Positions 10,776 through 23,506 are shown, counted from the first letter of the stretch. The stretch: DNA of 64,000 nt from Syngnathus acus (GCF_901709675.1 NC_051105.1:11766604-11830603); one strand, 5' to 3'. A program made the numbers and translations. The notes: generated from the letters alone by a model not told the origin.

Positions 10776-11846
10776 AGCTGAGCACGGGGGCCCCCCAAGG
10801 CTGCGTGCTCAGTCCGCTGCTCTTCACCCTGCTGACGCATGACTGCACTGCAACTCACAGCAGCAACCGCGTGCTGAAATATGCCGACGACACGACTCTG
10901 GTGGGTCTCATCACCGAGAGCGACGAGACTCAATACAGGTCGGAGGTCGACCTTCTGGCCACGTTGTGCAGGGACAACAACCTCCTGCTGAACGTCAACA
11001 AGACCAAGGAGATTGTTGTTGACTTCCGGAAGGGTCACACCCAACACCTGCCACTGACCATCGACGGTTCTGTGGTGGAGAGAGTGAGCAGCACCAGATT
11101 CCTGGGGGTGCACATCAGTGAGGACCTCTCCTGGACCACCAACACTGCATCACTGGCGAAGAAAGCTCAGCGCCGCCTATACTTCCTGCGGAAACTCAGG
11201 CGAGCAAGTGCTCCTCCGGCCATCATGACCACATTCTACCGTGGCACCATTGAGAGCGTCCTCTCCAGTTGTATCGCTGTGTGGGGTGGTAGCTGCACTG
11301 AATACAACATGAAGGCCCCGCAGCGCATAGTGAACACAGCTGGTAAGATTATTGGTGCTTCACTCCCCTCCCTGAAGGACATTTACACCTCCCATCTCAC
11401 CCGCAAGGCGACCACGATTGTGTGTGATGTGAGTCACCCCGCTCACTCTTTGTTTGATCTTCTGCCCTCTGGGAAGAGGTACAGGAGCCTGCGCCCCCAC
11501 ACCACCAGACTCACCAACAGCTTCATACTCCAGGCTGTTAGGATCCTGAACTCTCTCCCCCCTCCTGCGTAACGTCTTGTACTTTTGCGCTATATTCTGA
11601 CTGTCTGCTGTATGCACACTTGCTCCATTTTTGCTCCTCTTATTTATTATGTTATTCGTTTATTTATTATTTATTCATCGCTCTTATTTATACATTGTTT
11701 GTGCCTTCTTGTTTTTACTTTTTGTGTTGTTTACTTGTATGTATATTGTGTACTATGTCTTGTCACCGTGGGATAGTGGGAAACGTAATTTCGATCTCTT
11801 TGTGTGTCTTGACGTGAAGAAATTGACAATAAAGCAGACTTTGACT
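10776..11846 (+). mobile_element. 5'-truncated L2-like LINE
   Basis: A LINE fragment starts inside the reverse transcriptase just before the PQG motif and runs through the 3' tail, which ends with AATAAAGCAGACTTTGACTT. The 5' truncation fits target-primed reverse transcription. No clear target duplication was found. Its coding part is described separately. Confidence 0.88.
10781..11572 (+). pseudogene. L2-like reverse transcriptase, C-terminal half
   Basis: 264 codons are open without a break from the truncation point to the natural stop. Visible reverse-transcriptase landmarks are GAPQGCVLSPLL (fingers/palm), the catalytic YADDTT box, NNLLLNVNKTKEIVVDFR and FLGVHISEDLSW, followed by the usual C-terminal CIAVWGGSCT and ...RILNSLPPPA. 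The pattern matches the L2 branch of the CR1 superfamily in fishes. The endonuclease and the N-terminal half of the RT are absent, so the copy is inactive. The unbroken frame suggests a recent insertion. Confidence 0.88.
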
Positions 11847-14070
11847 TTGATAAATGACAGTCACTTGGGCCTGGACCAACCATGCAACAGTATACAGTAG
11901 AACATGTCATGATTCATTTACATGTTAACCCACTGAGAAAAGGCACCAGCCAAATGTCTCATTGACAAATTGTATTTAATTTAGTGTGGTGAGACTGGCC
12001 TTGAGAACACTAAGAAGGGGTGGGGGGCACACTGTTTGTTTACTAGGTCGGGTTAGGCCACAGCCCTTACACACATACATATATGGACATATTTCAACTT
12101 ATCAGTGCTGTAAATAGCCCAGTGAATGCTAACCCAAAAAGTTTAAAGATCAACTGTTGAATGAACGTTTTTTTTCTCACATACTGGCACATTGTTGAGG
12201 TTCTGGGAAAAGAGAACTCATGTTTTATATGGTGACTACCTGGTCAAACACGGTGGTGTGGTGGTTGCAAGTTGTCTTGGCTTGCGGGTTTGCACTAAAG
12301 AGGCCCAAATAAATGAGCTCAGACAAACGGTAGCGTCATTAAATAAGACGATCTTCCTGAGGTTTCCTGAAGACCACACATGCTTCTTAATTATTATTTT
12401 TTTCAAAGCTTTGCACACGTATAGGTAGTGGAGGAGGGGTAGCTGTGGGAAGTTATTGCTCAGTTTTGCTTGCATATGGAAATATAAACTTAATAGTGAA
12501 TCCTTTAAAAGCCTTGATAATAACCTCGATCATCCTGCAGTCATCAAAAGCATGAAATATTCGTTGTTGTTTACCACACTCCTGGTCATTATTCTAAGTT
12601 CTTAACTGAATTCTAAGAACTGGTATGAAGCCTAGGTAAATACTAGTATAGAATCTGTATAGATTAATTTATCATAGTGGGTGACTTTAAGATGCATGTA
12701 CAAGATGTTATATTGTACTATACTACTACTGCAGTCATTCACCTGCAATCAAACATTAAAAAAACAACTACTTTTTTGCAGATATCTTAGCTAAAGACTC
12801 TGTGTGAATTAAATGGTTAGCCTTTACATGCTTCCCTTAGTATTCTTAGAAAACATTCTGTTAATTTCCACTGTTATGCAGATGACAGACACCTCTATTT
12901 ATCAATGTAAAATGAGAAAAGTAATCGTGCTAGAGCTGGATACAGTGAGTTGGACAGGAAATCTGGCATCAAGAGAAATGTTGGAATAATTAGTCCCTAC
13001 ATGATGCTCTAATATACATATTCAGCCAAGCAGCAACCTCCGTAACAAAACAGCAGGTACCGCAGTCATCTTGCTTGATGACAACTTAGAACAATTGCCT
13101 CCGGCCTTCATTAAATTACATGCCAACATACTGTTTTTGATGTCTTATAGGACCTAGAACCCATTAACCTCAAAGCAGCCGACAGCTGATAAAATCTTTG
13201 ACCAAAAGCCTTGCATAGACATCCTGCCTTTTTTGCCAGGATGACACAACACAGTCGTATTTGACACTCAGAGGAAGAACAGCTGGAGAAAGGTGATAAT
13301 ACGGTGTTTTCTGTCTCAAAAGCATCACATTCGATTCAGACTCTGGCCTTCCTGTGAGGAGTTTATATGTTCTCCGCGTGCTGAGGGTGGGCTGACAAAA
13401 CCCATTTCTTGAGTGTAGAAAGACAGTGGGTGTGGCTTGCCAGCCTAATGTTACGTGCACACCTAAAGCAAGGTGGGCGTGACGCTTTGCTTACCACGCA
13501 ACTGTCAACAAATATGGTGGACAAAGAAGCGACAGAGATTTTGGTTTGTTTTTAGCAGAAAAAAAGGGTCACAAAAAGAAAAGGCGTTGGTCAAAGGATT
13601 GGAGACAGCATGAGCACGGGCTTTCTGTTGCCCTATGACAGTTTTGATTTCGGATTGCCCACCGCCTCGTCACCTTGCTCTCTGATTGGCTGCACGTCAC
13701 TGTCAACTGGCTGCGTGCTCATTTGTCCTCGGGGGAAACCACACGGTGCGAAGTAAAAAAAATACAAATCCAGCATGTTGAATATCCTCGATTTGAGGTT
13801 GGACCTCCTTCCAAGCAGCTGAGATCAGCCTGAAGACATCACACACGGCATGATTATATGCTAAGATTATCTTTGGAGCCATTACTAGAATTGGAGCCGG
13901 CCTACGATTGTCAGGAGAGATTCAGGGCTAAATTTGGGTTGATAATCCTGCCGCGTGAACCGGGCTTTAGGAACCTGAAAAGGTTGACCTCAACACCCCA
14001 TTCTGTATCTGTAGCTTTTAAACACAACAGTCTATAATGGGCAGTGTGAAATGAGCTGAAGAAAACTTAC
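11847..14070. other. Intronic DNA, no feature recognised
   Basis: gli2 intron 3 upstream portion. A short stretch near 12250 reads like a decayed fragment of the ACGGTGG-type interspersed repeat, but is too short to define. Nothing else was recognised. Confidence 0.5.
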
Positions 14071-14176
14071 CCATGCATGGTGTGCAGAGGGTGGGGTTCA
14101 TAATGGTACCGCCCCTCATGGTGTCTCATGTCGATTGGGATGGGTGTGTGAAATGTCGGGAAGATGTGGTGTACAC
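14071..14176 (-). CDS. gli2: gli2 coding exon, [17 protein letters not shown] block
   Basis: 106-nt exon. The acceptor is TTTATTTACAG and the donor a consensus GTAAGT. It starts with two bases completing a glycine (from the 49909-50041 exon), contains 34 codons, and ends with GG of the next glycine. It encodes [20 protein letters not shown] followed by [15 protein letters not shown], which is diagnostic of the GLI2/GLI3 N-terminus. Histidine content is high, as usual for this segment. Phase is consistent on both sides. Confidence 0.97.
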
Positions 14177-14763
14177 CTGTAAATAAACACAGCATAGAAA
14201 AGATTAGAAAATAAAATCAATTGATAACATCTACCAAGACCTGAGACAAGAGATCTTTGAAAGTGGCCGCACCACAGCATGGAATGTAACTACCATTTTA
14301 AAGTTCCTGTAAACCATAAGTACATAAGTAACCTTCTAGCCTGCCGGTACCTAATGCCTGAAGAGCAACAGTTAATTAATGGCTTTTTGTATCCAATAAT
14401 ACCAACATGGATTTTACACAACAATGAAAGCGTTTTTATGTGAGACAAGACTTCACAAACACCATTTCCTGTCATAAAATAGGCTTATGGGAAGTCTCAT
14501 TAGAACAACACACAGCTGATCTTCATTAATCATTGTCATTACAGCTGCAGTGACGGAGACTCTATTGTTTAGAGTTTAGTTTTAGGAGCGCGCTTGTAAA
14601 AATGTCTTGGGGAAATAATCATGATGTAGATAAATTCTGTTTTGCGCATTTAATCCTGATTTAAATAACATTCCTGATGTACCTCCCTTATCAAATTACA
14701 TATTTATGTTTTCATGTCAGTAGTAGGAAAAACACATACCAGTACTACAGTTTTACATGCGAT

Positions 14764-15260
14764 CAGGGATGTGCGGTCAGAGGAGGCAAGGGCCATGCCT
14801 CCCCTGCCATCATGAAAAGGGGAAAAACAAATTCAATCGTTTTTATTATAAAGTCATTTTCCTTTTAATTTCAATAGTTTTGTATCATTTTGAACCAAAA
14901 TCGCTGAATTTTTATAGTTATTTTAAAACCGAAGACGATTCGCTCGGAGGAGCCAACTTCCTGCCTAGCCTCCTCTGAGGATTGCGTAATCACACGGCTG
15001 CCTTTGTTGACAGACTATGCAGTTAGACTGAACTGCTCTCTGTCTTTATGTCGCTGTTTAAGTGTTCAAACACTGTGGCTATATTAACTAATTTCCGTAG
15101 TTAAGCTGATGTATATAATATCTAGTGTTTTTTGTCATCCGTCTGTAACGTTGTGTTTCTTTAGATGAACAAAATGGCTTTGAAAAGAGACCTTACGGAG
15201 GCTACGAAGGGGGGGTGACATCAGTGCCTCCCCAGTCATGAACCTCACCACACGTCACTG
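14764..15260. mobile_element. hAT MITE with perfect 8-bp target duplication
   Basis: 497 bp flanked by CATGCGAT on both sides (14756-14763 and 15261-15268). Termini CAGGGATGTGCGGT and the inverse of CCACACGTCACTG are related imperfect inverted repeats. A CAGAGGAGGCA-like motif recurs inverted near the right end. It is non-coding. Confidence 0.9.
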
Positions 15261-16158
15261 CATGCGATCTATAGTAATTTTCAGTATAAATGAACAAATT
15301 CAAGCTACTCTTATGGAATGAACCCGAAACAGTAAAATTCAAACATGCGTCATCAGTCGATCCCAACCTTTCTGCTTTCACTCCTCTTTGTGCTCACTTA
15401 GTAAGCCAAAGACTCTGTTTCCATTGAGATCTTTGCCACTGGATGTCAGCCAGAGGCTCTCTCCAGCTTTCTTTGTATGTGAGACAGTCAGCAATTGCCC
15501 AGTCAACACATGAACAAAGCCAAGAGAGGCACCCCAAAAATCCATGAGCGCAAATAAGAGCATGAAAAAGGGGTGTAAGTTTGGTTTCACAAGTAGGACC
15601 AGACGTTTGGGCACTCTGTGAATGCTTTGCATGGCCTGTCACATCTCGGTGGAGAGAATAGGAAGCTCCCAAGAGGCTTCACCGTGATAATAGACAGCCA
15701 CTTGAACTAAGCACTTGTTAAAGACAAATTAGAGCTTATTTTGTCTTAAGAAATGTGTGTGCTAGGTACTCACTAGTTTACAAGGCACTTCCATAAAACA
15801 ACGTATCAGAAGAATTCAGGAATACTAAAGGCTCTACTTTTGTGGCTGGCACAAATTTGGCGCAGAGTCTGCCGTGAATCTGCGTGGGGGCATGTTAGAC
15901 TGGGTGTTGTTCACAGATGTGTGCAAATCGGTGTATTTATAAAAGGCTGTTTGCGCCGATGTGAGTGTAAATACAACTGACTCCATTCCCCACCAATCAA
16001 AGCGGCTCCTCTCATTCTCTTTAAATTTGGCAACGGATAATATAAGCATGTACCCTCATTCAATGAGCTGGTGATAACTGCTGAAAATGTCTTCAGACCA
16101 CAGGTTTCTATCCCCAGCCCTGATCAAATGTGTGCCTCCTTCCCGTATAGTTAGACTG
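15261..16158. other. Intronic DNA, no feature recognised
   Basis: First part of the 35.7-kb gli2 intron 2 beyond the hAT element. No recognisable feature. Confidence 0.5.
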
Positions 16159-16455
16159 ATTTCAAAATAATAATAATAATAATTGTACCAACAACAATAA
16201 TAGTAATAATAATAATAATAATCCATTTTAACACCGCTTATCCTGTTCAGGATCGCAAGGGTGCTGGAGACTATCCCAGCTGACATCGGGCGAAACGCAG
16301 ACTACACCCTGAACTGGTCACCAGCCACTCGCAGAGTACATATCAAAACGAACAACCAATCACACCCACAAGCACACTGCCACTGAGCGGGAATCGATCT
16401 CATGTTGCCTGCACACAAGTTAGGTAAGTATACCCCTACATCATCAGCCACTAAT
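16159..16455 (-). mobile_element. tRNA-derived SINE with LINE-like tail and (ATT)n end
   Basis: Read on the minus strand, the element begins with a tRNA-like head (GATGTAGGGGTATACTTA resembling an A box, AGATCGATTCCCG resembling a B box). It continues through ATTGGTTGTTCG and GACCAGTTCAGGGTGTA into the tail CCTGAACAGGATAAGCGGT, shared with fish LINE 3' ends, and finishes in a (TAA/ATT)n microsatellite at 16159-16222. Confidence 0.7.
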
Positions 16456-16487
16456 AATGCATTCAATAAAAATTAATTGATTTTGGC

Positions 16488-16825
16488 GGAACGGTGGGAC
16501 ACTGGTTCGCACGTCCACGTCTGAGGTGCAGAGTTTGATTTGGCTCCAGCCTTTCTGTATGGAGTTTGCATCTTCTCCCCATGTTTGCGAGGGTTTTTCC
16601 GGTGCTGCAATTTTCTCCCACGTTCCAAAAATATGCATGGTAGGCCGATTGACCACTCCAAATTGTCTGTTGATGTGGTTGTGAGTGCAAATGGTTGTTT
16701 GTTTATGTGTGCCCTGCAAATTGCTGGCAACCAATTCAAGGTGTCCCCCGCCTACTGCCCGAAGTCAGCTGGGACAGGCTGCAGCGCGCCGCGACCCTTG
16801 TAAGGGTAAGCGGTTCAGAAGGCCT
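16488..16825 (+). mobile_element. Interspersed SINE-like repeat, plus orientation
   Basis: It starts GGCGGAACGGTGGGACACTG, has the middle blocks GGAGTTTGCATCTTCTCC and ATGCATGGTAGG, and ends with TGGGACAGGCTGCAGCGC and GGTAAGCGGTTCAGAAG. It is the same 3' tail class as the neighbouring SINE but in opposite orientation. It is a moderately diverged copy and has no coding capacity. Confidence 0.65.
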
Positions 16826-16858
16826 TGCACCTGCATGAGGATAGGAATCAGTATAGGA

Positions 16859-17962
16859 CAGGGGTCGGCAACCCGCGGCTCCAGAGCCGCATGCGGCTCT
16901 TTAGGACGCCCCTAGTGGCTCCCTGGAGTTTTTGCAAAAATGCGTGAAGATGGAAAAATAAGTTTTTTGTTGTTGTTGTTGTTGTTTTTTTAAATATGGT
17001 TTTTAGATGGTTATCATGACACAAGAATTCTTATGCTTTAAAAATGTATGTAGTTGTAAATATATTAAAAATACCGAATTTAAGAATGACGCAAAATTGC
17101 ATCAAAGCCTGCGACACAGCACAGTTGAGTTGTAAACAAACAGGTGTGTGAGTGATGGGCCATGGATTCAAAAGGCAAAAAGAGAAAGATTGCTGATGAG
17201 AACAGAGGCTTTAAGAAAGAATGGAATGAACTTTTTGCTTTCATTGCCAATGCTGAAGCATTGCCTGCATGTTTGATTATCAATGAGAAGTTGTCAAATA
17301 ACAAGAAGAGGAATTTGGAGCGACATTTTCAGCTAAAGCATGCTAAATTTGCTCGCGATCACCCAGTTGCAACTGAGAGGAAAGGTGCAATTGCAGTGCT
17401 GGTGGAGAAATTTGAGGACCGAATAAAACGTTTTAAGAAGTGGATTGCATCTCCAACCTCTACTACTGCTGCAAGTTTTGTTGCAGCCCGGGAGATAATA
17501 AAGCGCGGAAAACTATTCACCGATGACGAGTTCATGAAGGATTCATTCATTAAAATATCAGAGTGCCTATTTTTGGACTTCAAAAACAAAACCGAGATCA
17601 TTCAGAAAATTAAAGACATGCCTCTCCGCACAAACAATATCACTGATCAGCAGATCAAGGACATCAATTTAGCTCCAGCTTTCTCAATTGCCTGTGATGG
17701 ATGAGTCGTGTGACGTGACCGATATCGAACAGACAGCTCTGCTATGCAGGTACGTGAACCCTAATGGGCCGTAAGAAGAAATGATCAAATTGATACCACT
17801 ATTTTTCTTTAAATTATTTTAATAGTAGGCATACAACTTATGTATGGACAGTCTATGTTGCATTATAAAAGGCTTTTAGATTTTTGCGGCTCTAGACAGG
17901 TATGTTTTATGTTTGTTTTGGGCCAATATGGCTCTTTGAACATTTTGGGTTGCCGAACCCTG
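16859..17962 (+). mobile_element. hAT transposon with truncated transposase
   Basis: 1104 bp between perfect 8-bp target duplications GTATAGGA (16851-16858 and 17963-17970). It starts CAGGGGTCGGCAACCCGCGG and ends TTTGGGTTGCCGAACCCTG, an imperfect inverted repeat. GCGGCTCT motifs lie near both ends. It contains a BED-finger transposase N-terminus and lacks the catalytic and dimerisation domains. Confidence 0.93.
17162..17704 (+). pseudogene. hAT transposase N-terminal fragment
   Basis: 180 codons starting MDSKGKKRKIADE. The BED zinc-finger region (about residues 15-62) shows the tail RNLERHFQLKH, but the usual C-x2-C reads CLII, so the second zinc-binding cysteine is lost. Downstream come LVEKFEDRIKRFKKW and the FLDFKNKTEIIQKIKDMPL segment, typical of the fish/mammal ZBED5/GTF2IRD2-like hAT group. 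The frame ends at TGA because GATG is duplicated just before DESCD. In the shifted frame DESCDVTDIEQTALLCRYV continues for 20-odd codons to a further TAA (CAA to TAA change). The remaining transposase is deleted. Confidence 0.88.
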
Positions 17963-18365
17963 GTATAGGAAGACATCTCTGCATGCGCTGTCTTTGAAAA
18001 TACAGCCCATGGTGACAAATGCTGATGGTATGAGACCTTTGCATGTGTAGTCATTGCTTTCTATTATCCATTTTCGACAACCAGCAGAGTGCTCACACAA
18101 TGAGATTCATCACACAAGGTCTCGTAAGTAATTAAAAACTAAATTGAAATTAAAAATTACAAATTTATGAGACCATTTTAATGCGGTGAATTATCAAAAT
18201 AAAGGGTCAATGTTAAATAGTAAATTTGGCAAACATAAGAAAATCTCGCTTCAAAACTACCGCAAGACAAACTTTTAAATGAAAACCTTTGCATGTACGT
18301 TCACTGAAGAAACTATTTGATACTGTATATTAATGTCAATTAATTTACATATTAAAGATCAAAGT

Positions 18366-18903
18366 TACACTACCGTTCAAAAGTTTGGGGTCACAAAATT
18401 GTTTGGGTGACCCCAAACTTTTGAACGGTAGTGTATATATTTATTTAGATAATTATTTATAGATTATATATATAATCTTCTGTGTAAAAAATCTTATAAT
18501 ATATATGTATACTTATATTCATAGATTATATATAATCTTATACAAATATAAAATATAATTTATAATATTTAATTCATAATATTTTATTATAATAATATTT
18601 ACACTACCGTTCAAAAGTTTGGGGTCACCCAAACAATTTTGTGACCCCAAACTTTTGAACGGTAGTGTATATATTTATTTAGATAATTATTTATAGATTA
18701 TATATATAATCTTCTGTGTAAATTTTTTTATAATATATATGTATACTTATGTTCATAGATTATATATAATCTTATACAAATATAAAATATAATTTATAAT
18801 ATTTAATTCATAATATTTTATTATAGTAATATTTACACTACCGTTCAAAAGTTTGGGGTCACCCAAACAATTTTGTGACCCCAAACTTTTGAACGGTAGT
18901 GTA
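18366..18903. repeat. Tandem array of 70-bp perfect hairpins, 234-bp period
   Basis: Three 70-bp palindromes (18366-18435, 18600-18669, 18834-18903) are spaced exactly 234 bp apart. They are separated by 164-bp AT-rich spacers that are nearly identical. Each arm is TACACTACCGTTCAAAAGTT plus TGGGGTCAC and its inverse, the terminal sequence of a common fish Tc1/mariner-like element. The 12-nt centre is AAAATTGTTTGG in the first hairpin and its reverse complement in the second and third. Confidence 0.95.
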
Positions 18904-19415
18904 TATTTGCTCCCTCGCCCTTATAAGGTTTTACTTCTGTCAATTGTGCCAAACATTCTGCTAAGCTTCTCCTCCTTTTTTATTTGGATCCTCAAGCACT
19001 GTTTGATCTTCCACTGAAGATAATGCCAGCACCTTCCCATTTGAGTCTCATGACTCAGAGAGAAAAGGAAAATCTGTTTTCATTATGATGCTACAGAACA
19101 GGACCGTTCTGAAGTGAAGCATGGAGAGTGCTCATGTATTTGAGGAAGTACTCAACAACAATAATACCTTCACAGGCCAGACCAGGAGCAAATTTGAAAA
19201 AAAAATCCTTTGTTGTGCTTTGAAAGAAAGGAGCAATGACAACAAGAGTCAGGGAGAGAAAGAGAAGAAAACTGCGAAAGAGAGACACAAAGAGCAGAAA
19301 AGTAGTACTCGAGGTGGGGGTGCTCAATTCAGACAGGAAATTCCAGCAGGAAAACTTGGCCAGGTTCCTAACTACACAGCGCAGTGCCAACGGCTATACA
19401 CAAATTCTCACATAA

Positions 19416-19418
19416 ACA

Positions 19419-19450
<32 letters not shown>

Positions 19451-19471
19451 CGCACACGCACACACACGCAC
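19416..19471. repeat. (CACG)n/(CA)n microsatellite
   Basis: Compound repeat of ACGC tetranucleotides running into CA dinucleotides. Confidence 0.95.
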
Positions 19472-22400
19472 TTGTTCCGATTTGTTCTGCCGTTCACTCT
19501 TAGTAAGCAGTTAAAAGGAATGTGTAAATTTTGAATTTATAGTGATGTGGTTTTGCATGTGTTTCTAAAAAAACACATCTTGTGCTCTACATTAACATAA
19601 TGATACTGTATGTATATGTTGATCCATGTAATACTGCAAAACAAATTATGAATCCTGTAGCTTTACTTTGCAAGACATTGCTTCCTCCAAGGCAGCGCCA
19701 GGGTGAGTAATGGCGACACAGGGATTAAGAGTTTACAGCAGTGCACGTAGCAACTACAATCCAAGAGGAAACCTTAACAGAGTGGCTCAAGACTTTTATG
19801 AGAGCCACGTAAAATGATATTTTTTTCTCGACAGAAGGATAGGGACAGAAGATAAGTGGATTAGTCCAGTGTTCTCCATAGTGATTTGAGCAGAAATTCA
19901 TGAGTCCCCATGAACATCCTTGGAGTTGACATACTATACTGTATATTCCCATGTTTACAATAAATACCCAGTTGCCTTGGAAGACATATTAGCAATTGAT
20001 TGTAATATAAAATAAAATGGCCATTAGTTAGTAACAGATGTATTGTCTACATTTTTTTCAATGTAACTCTGTGATTCCCAGAGGGGATGATGTGGCACCC
20101 CAATCCTACTTTGCTATGAGAGATCATCAGAGGTCCTGCGGCAAACTATCCAACTTCACTTTGTCTAAAATTATTTAATTACAAATGTACTTTGTTCATC
20201 TGTCTATGCAAGAAACATATTATGACAGGCAGAATAACTCAATAGCAGAAAGCACAATAAACCTGTTGTCCTTCATAAATAAAAAGTATTGGCTTTCTGT
20301 GAGCTCAAACAATACACTGATTGTGTGGCTGCATGTTGTGTTCCTGTGATCATTAGAGCAACTCAGCTATAGCACTCATCAAAGATCCATTGTATGATCC
20401 AACCATCTCATAGGGTTGAACCTGTGCAGTATAGCAGCTATAGCCCCTTCTTCCCTGGCCAGTTAATGTTTAGAGATCCCACTCACACAGACCCAGCTGG
20501 CCTCTATCTTCTGTGATCAGTCTCTGTCTAATCTACACACTTGCCAGAGTCCAAATCTCACATCAACCTTTCAAACTCACTGATAGTATGATCCATCACC
20601 TTTTCTGCAAGGTGCTAGGTCATCTCACCTACTGTATTTATTCTGCAACTCGAGTGTTCCTAGGACTTCATCTCACCTGGGTTACCATTAGCCGGTAGTA
20701 CTAAGAGACTGTGTAGAAAGGGTACCATGGGAAGGAATAAGGAGGTTATCACGCTCAAGCTCAGACACCCCCATGTCAACTTTCATTACCCTTAAGAAAA
20801 AAAACAGTAGGAGTTTTTCAAAATGATACTGTGAAGCCCAATAAGTAAAATTAAAGTTATATTAAAATTGTGAAAATATATTTTTGGGGACGTTGGCGCA
20901 TTAATCTGTGATGCCATGCATTAGTATCTTGCATTTAAGATTGTCATGGATCACCAGGCCTGCGAATGCTGGATGTATTCATGTGTATTCATGAGCAACA
21001 ATCTGGATGAACATGCCTCGAATAGCGGGAAGTGGGCTTCGCTGTGAAGAATGATGAGGTTTTGGTGTAATATGTTGATCACATGGACAGTCTTGAGAGC
21101 AAAGCTATAAGCTTGAATAGGAAATGAACACACGAGGCGTGGCATTGTTTGGGGCAAGAGTAAGAATGAACTATTTTTCAGTCTCAAATACGGTGATGAA
21201 AACCAGATCTCATTCACTCACAAATGTGTTGAGTAAAATCAGATGCGCGCAGTTAGATTGACTCACCACATTATGAGTTCCAATGCACATGACACAATCC
21301 CAAGTTTTTGCATGATTTCTGTTGATAATTCTCAATGTTTATGGCCAAATCACTAATCACGCCAACTCACTTCAAACCCAGGGACCAGAGTTTTCTCCAT
21401 CTTCCATGAGCCCTTTAACTTTACGTACAGTTGACTGAGAAGGTGTCATTTCACACAGAGTGTCCTTATTGCCTTATTGTGACATTCTTAGTGTAGGCTG
21501 AGCACGCTCCTCCTCCTCAACTCGTAAACACGGCTTCTTTTTTTATAAAAGGAAAGACTGGGGAAAGCACGGGAAATACCCAAAACATAATACAATGTGT
21601 GTGAAAAGGAGGCAGTGCACATCAATCTAGAGCGTCTCTGCTGGGGGTCACCCTGAGGTGAGGGGAAACTGCTCCATGACTGAGTGGGAGGCTGGGAAGG
21701 TTCCACATGCTAAACGTAGCCTGGTCTTCATCAAGCTGCTACGTGTAGTTTGTTAAAGAGCAACAGTTTTAAACTTGACTGACTGGCACCCATGTTACCT
21801 GCATGTTAATTGGCAGTATGAAGATACTGTGCCTTGCAAAGCATTCTTTCATCATTAGTCCAAAGGGCAGCAGACTATTGTCAACAATGGCTGTTACTAG
21901 ATACTCCCTGGAATTAAAGTGGAATTGAAAAATGTTAACCAAATGACTTCAACACTTTTATTTCATTATATAGGTTCGGGTAAAGGCGTGTTGTTACTCA
22001 GTGCGCCAGATCGCCGCAATCCCGATCATTTTAAACAATTTCAAGACCTACACCTTTCATTTACAGCCCCAAAGACTCATACACATAGCAGCGGGGCCTT
22101 ATGAATCCTTTTCTTGTCTAGCCTCTTTTTTGGGGGCAGGCTTCAGTATGGAAACCAAGTCACTCTGGGAATTTGTTTTAAGGCGCTAACAAGAAACAGC
22201 TGTGAGACAAGAGGGTCTCAGAACAACTAGATTGGATCGCAGGAACAATCTCTTGCAGAAGGGAACTAATTGGAAAAATCCAATAAAAGCAACATATAAT
22301 TGTAAGACAGCGGTAATTACTATAACCATTTTAGAAGGACTAATTGGACCATAGTCATGTATTTGATTTTTCAAAACAATGAACCCAGTATTCATGATTG

Positions 22401-23249
22401 AGGAAAAAAAAACTAAGGAGTTGCAAATAGTCTAATGAATAAAAAGGGATGCATCGGGAATAGATTGTAGGTTACATTTTTAACTCAAAGCAACAGTTTT
22501 ACCAGAATATTTGAAAATGTCGGTACGCTGGCTTGTAATACAAATAGTTGTGTCCCGGTCATTGGCAACTTCAAATCACCAGTTTAAGCAACTTCAAATC
22601 ACCAGTTTAAGTAGACTCGTGCTGTTGTGCACTGAAATGAAAATGTGTGATAACGCTAAAGACCTGTTATTGTTTAGCATGAGAGCTTGCCTTCTTTAGA
22701 ACCAAACTAGAACTATATCAGTTACGTCATGCAGAATCTTCCACAGTAGCTTTGAATCATCAAAATGTTGTTTTTACAGTGTAACGGTTTTGGTATCAAG
22801 AAACCTTTTTTAAATGATATAGGTAAAAATAGCAAACCCAGTTAGAAGGTTGCTGAAGACGATCTTTACTACTTAAAAAGGATAAGTGTCTCATTTATTC
22901 CTGTCTTTCGTGATTCCAATGAACATCCTTACTGCAGGGTAAAAAATAAGTGATGACAGGCTTCATAACAAAAAAGGTAAAGAAATAGAAAGAAGGGAAA
23001 GAAACTGACAAGTTATAAAAATCTCCAGAAACCCATTGCATCACACCCTCTCAAACTCATCTGTACCAAATCGAATTGAATCGTAATCCCACTGAATTGA
23101 ATCGTTCCATTTACCGAGATTGAATTGTATCGCACACCATGTATCGAGTTACCTATCGAATTGGCCTTTATTGGAGAGATGCACATACCTAAAGATTTTC
23201 ATATACACTAAAAGGATCAAATGTACTTGTCAGAATCGCTTTAATGCAG
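19472..23249. other. Intronic DNA, little structure
   Basis: gli2 intron 2. No gene or transposon was recognised. The only structure noted is a 23-bp perfect tandem duplication (GCAACTTCAAATCACCAGTT plus TAA) at 22565-22610. Confidence 0.5.
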
Positions 23250-23506
23250 TATACTTAACGTCTTTTCTGGACAATAAGTCGCTACTTTTTGCACAAGCTT
23301 TGCGTCTTATAGTCAGTATTTATAGATTTTTCATGATTTTTCATGATTTTGATGATAGTGTACAATTTGTGCATATTCTCTTACATGTGGAAATTAAACA
23401 TTAAATCACTTGCAGTTTATATGTGAACAAAACAGGGTTTTCACAGAATTTTAGCTGGTGTGGCTTATATTCAGGTGCGGTTTATAGTCCAAAAATTACG
23501 CTACTA
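23250..23506. mobile_element. Old copy of a family A-like TA MITE
   Basis: The left end reads CTTTTCTGGACAATAAGTCG and the right end GGTTTATAGTCCAAAAATTA before CGCTA, degenerate versions of the family A terminus (CGGACTATAAGTCGC). The internal TTTTTCATGATTTTTCATGA stretch is a short duplication. It is strongly diverged. Confidence 0.6.
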
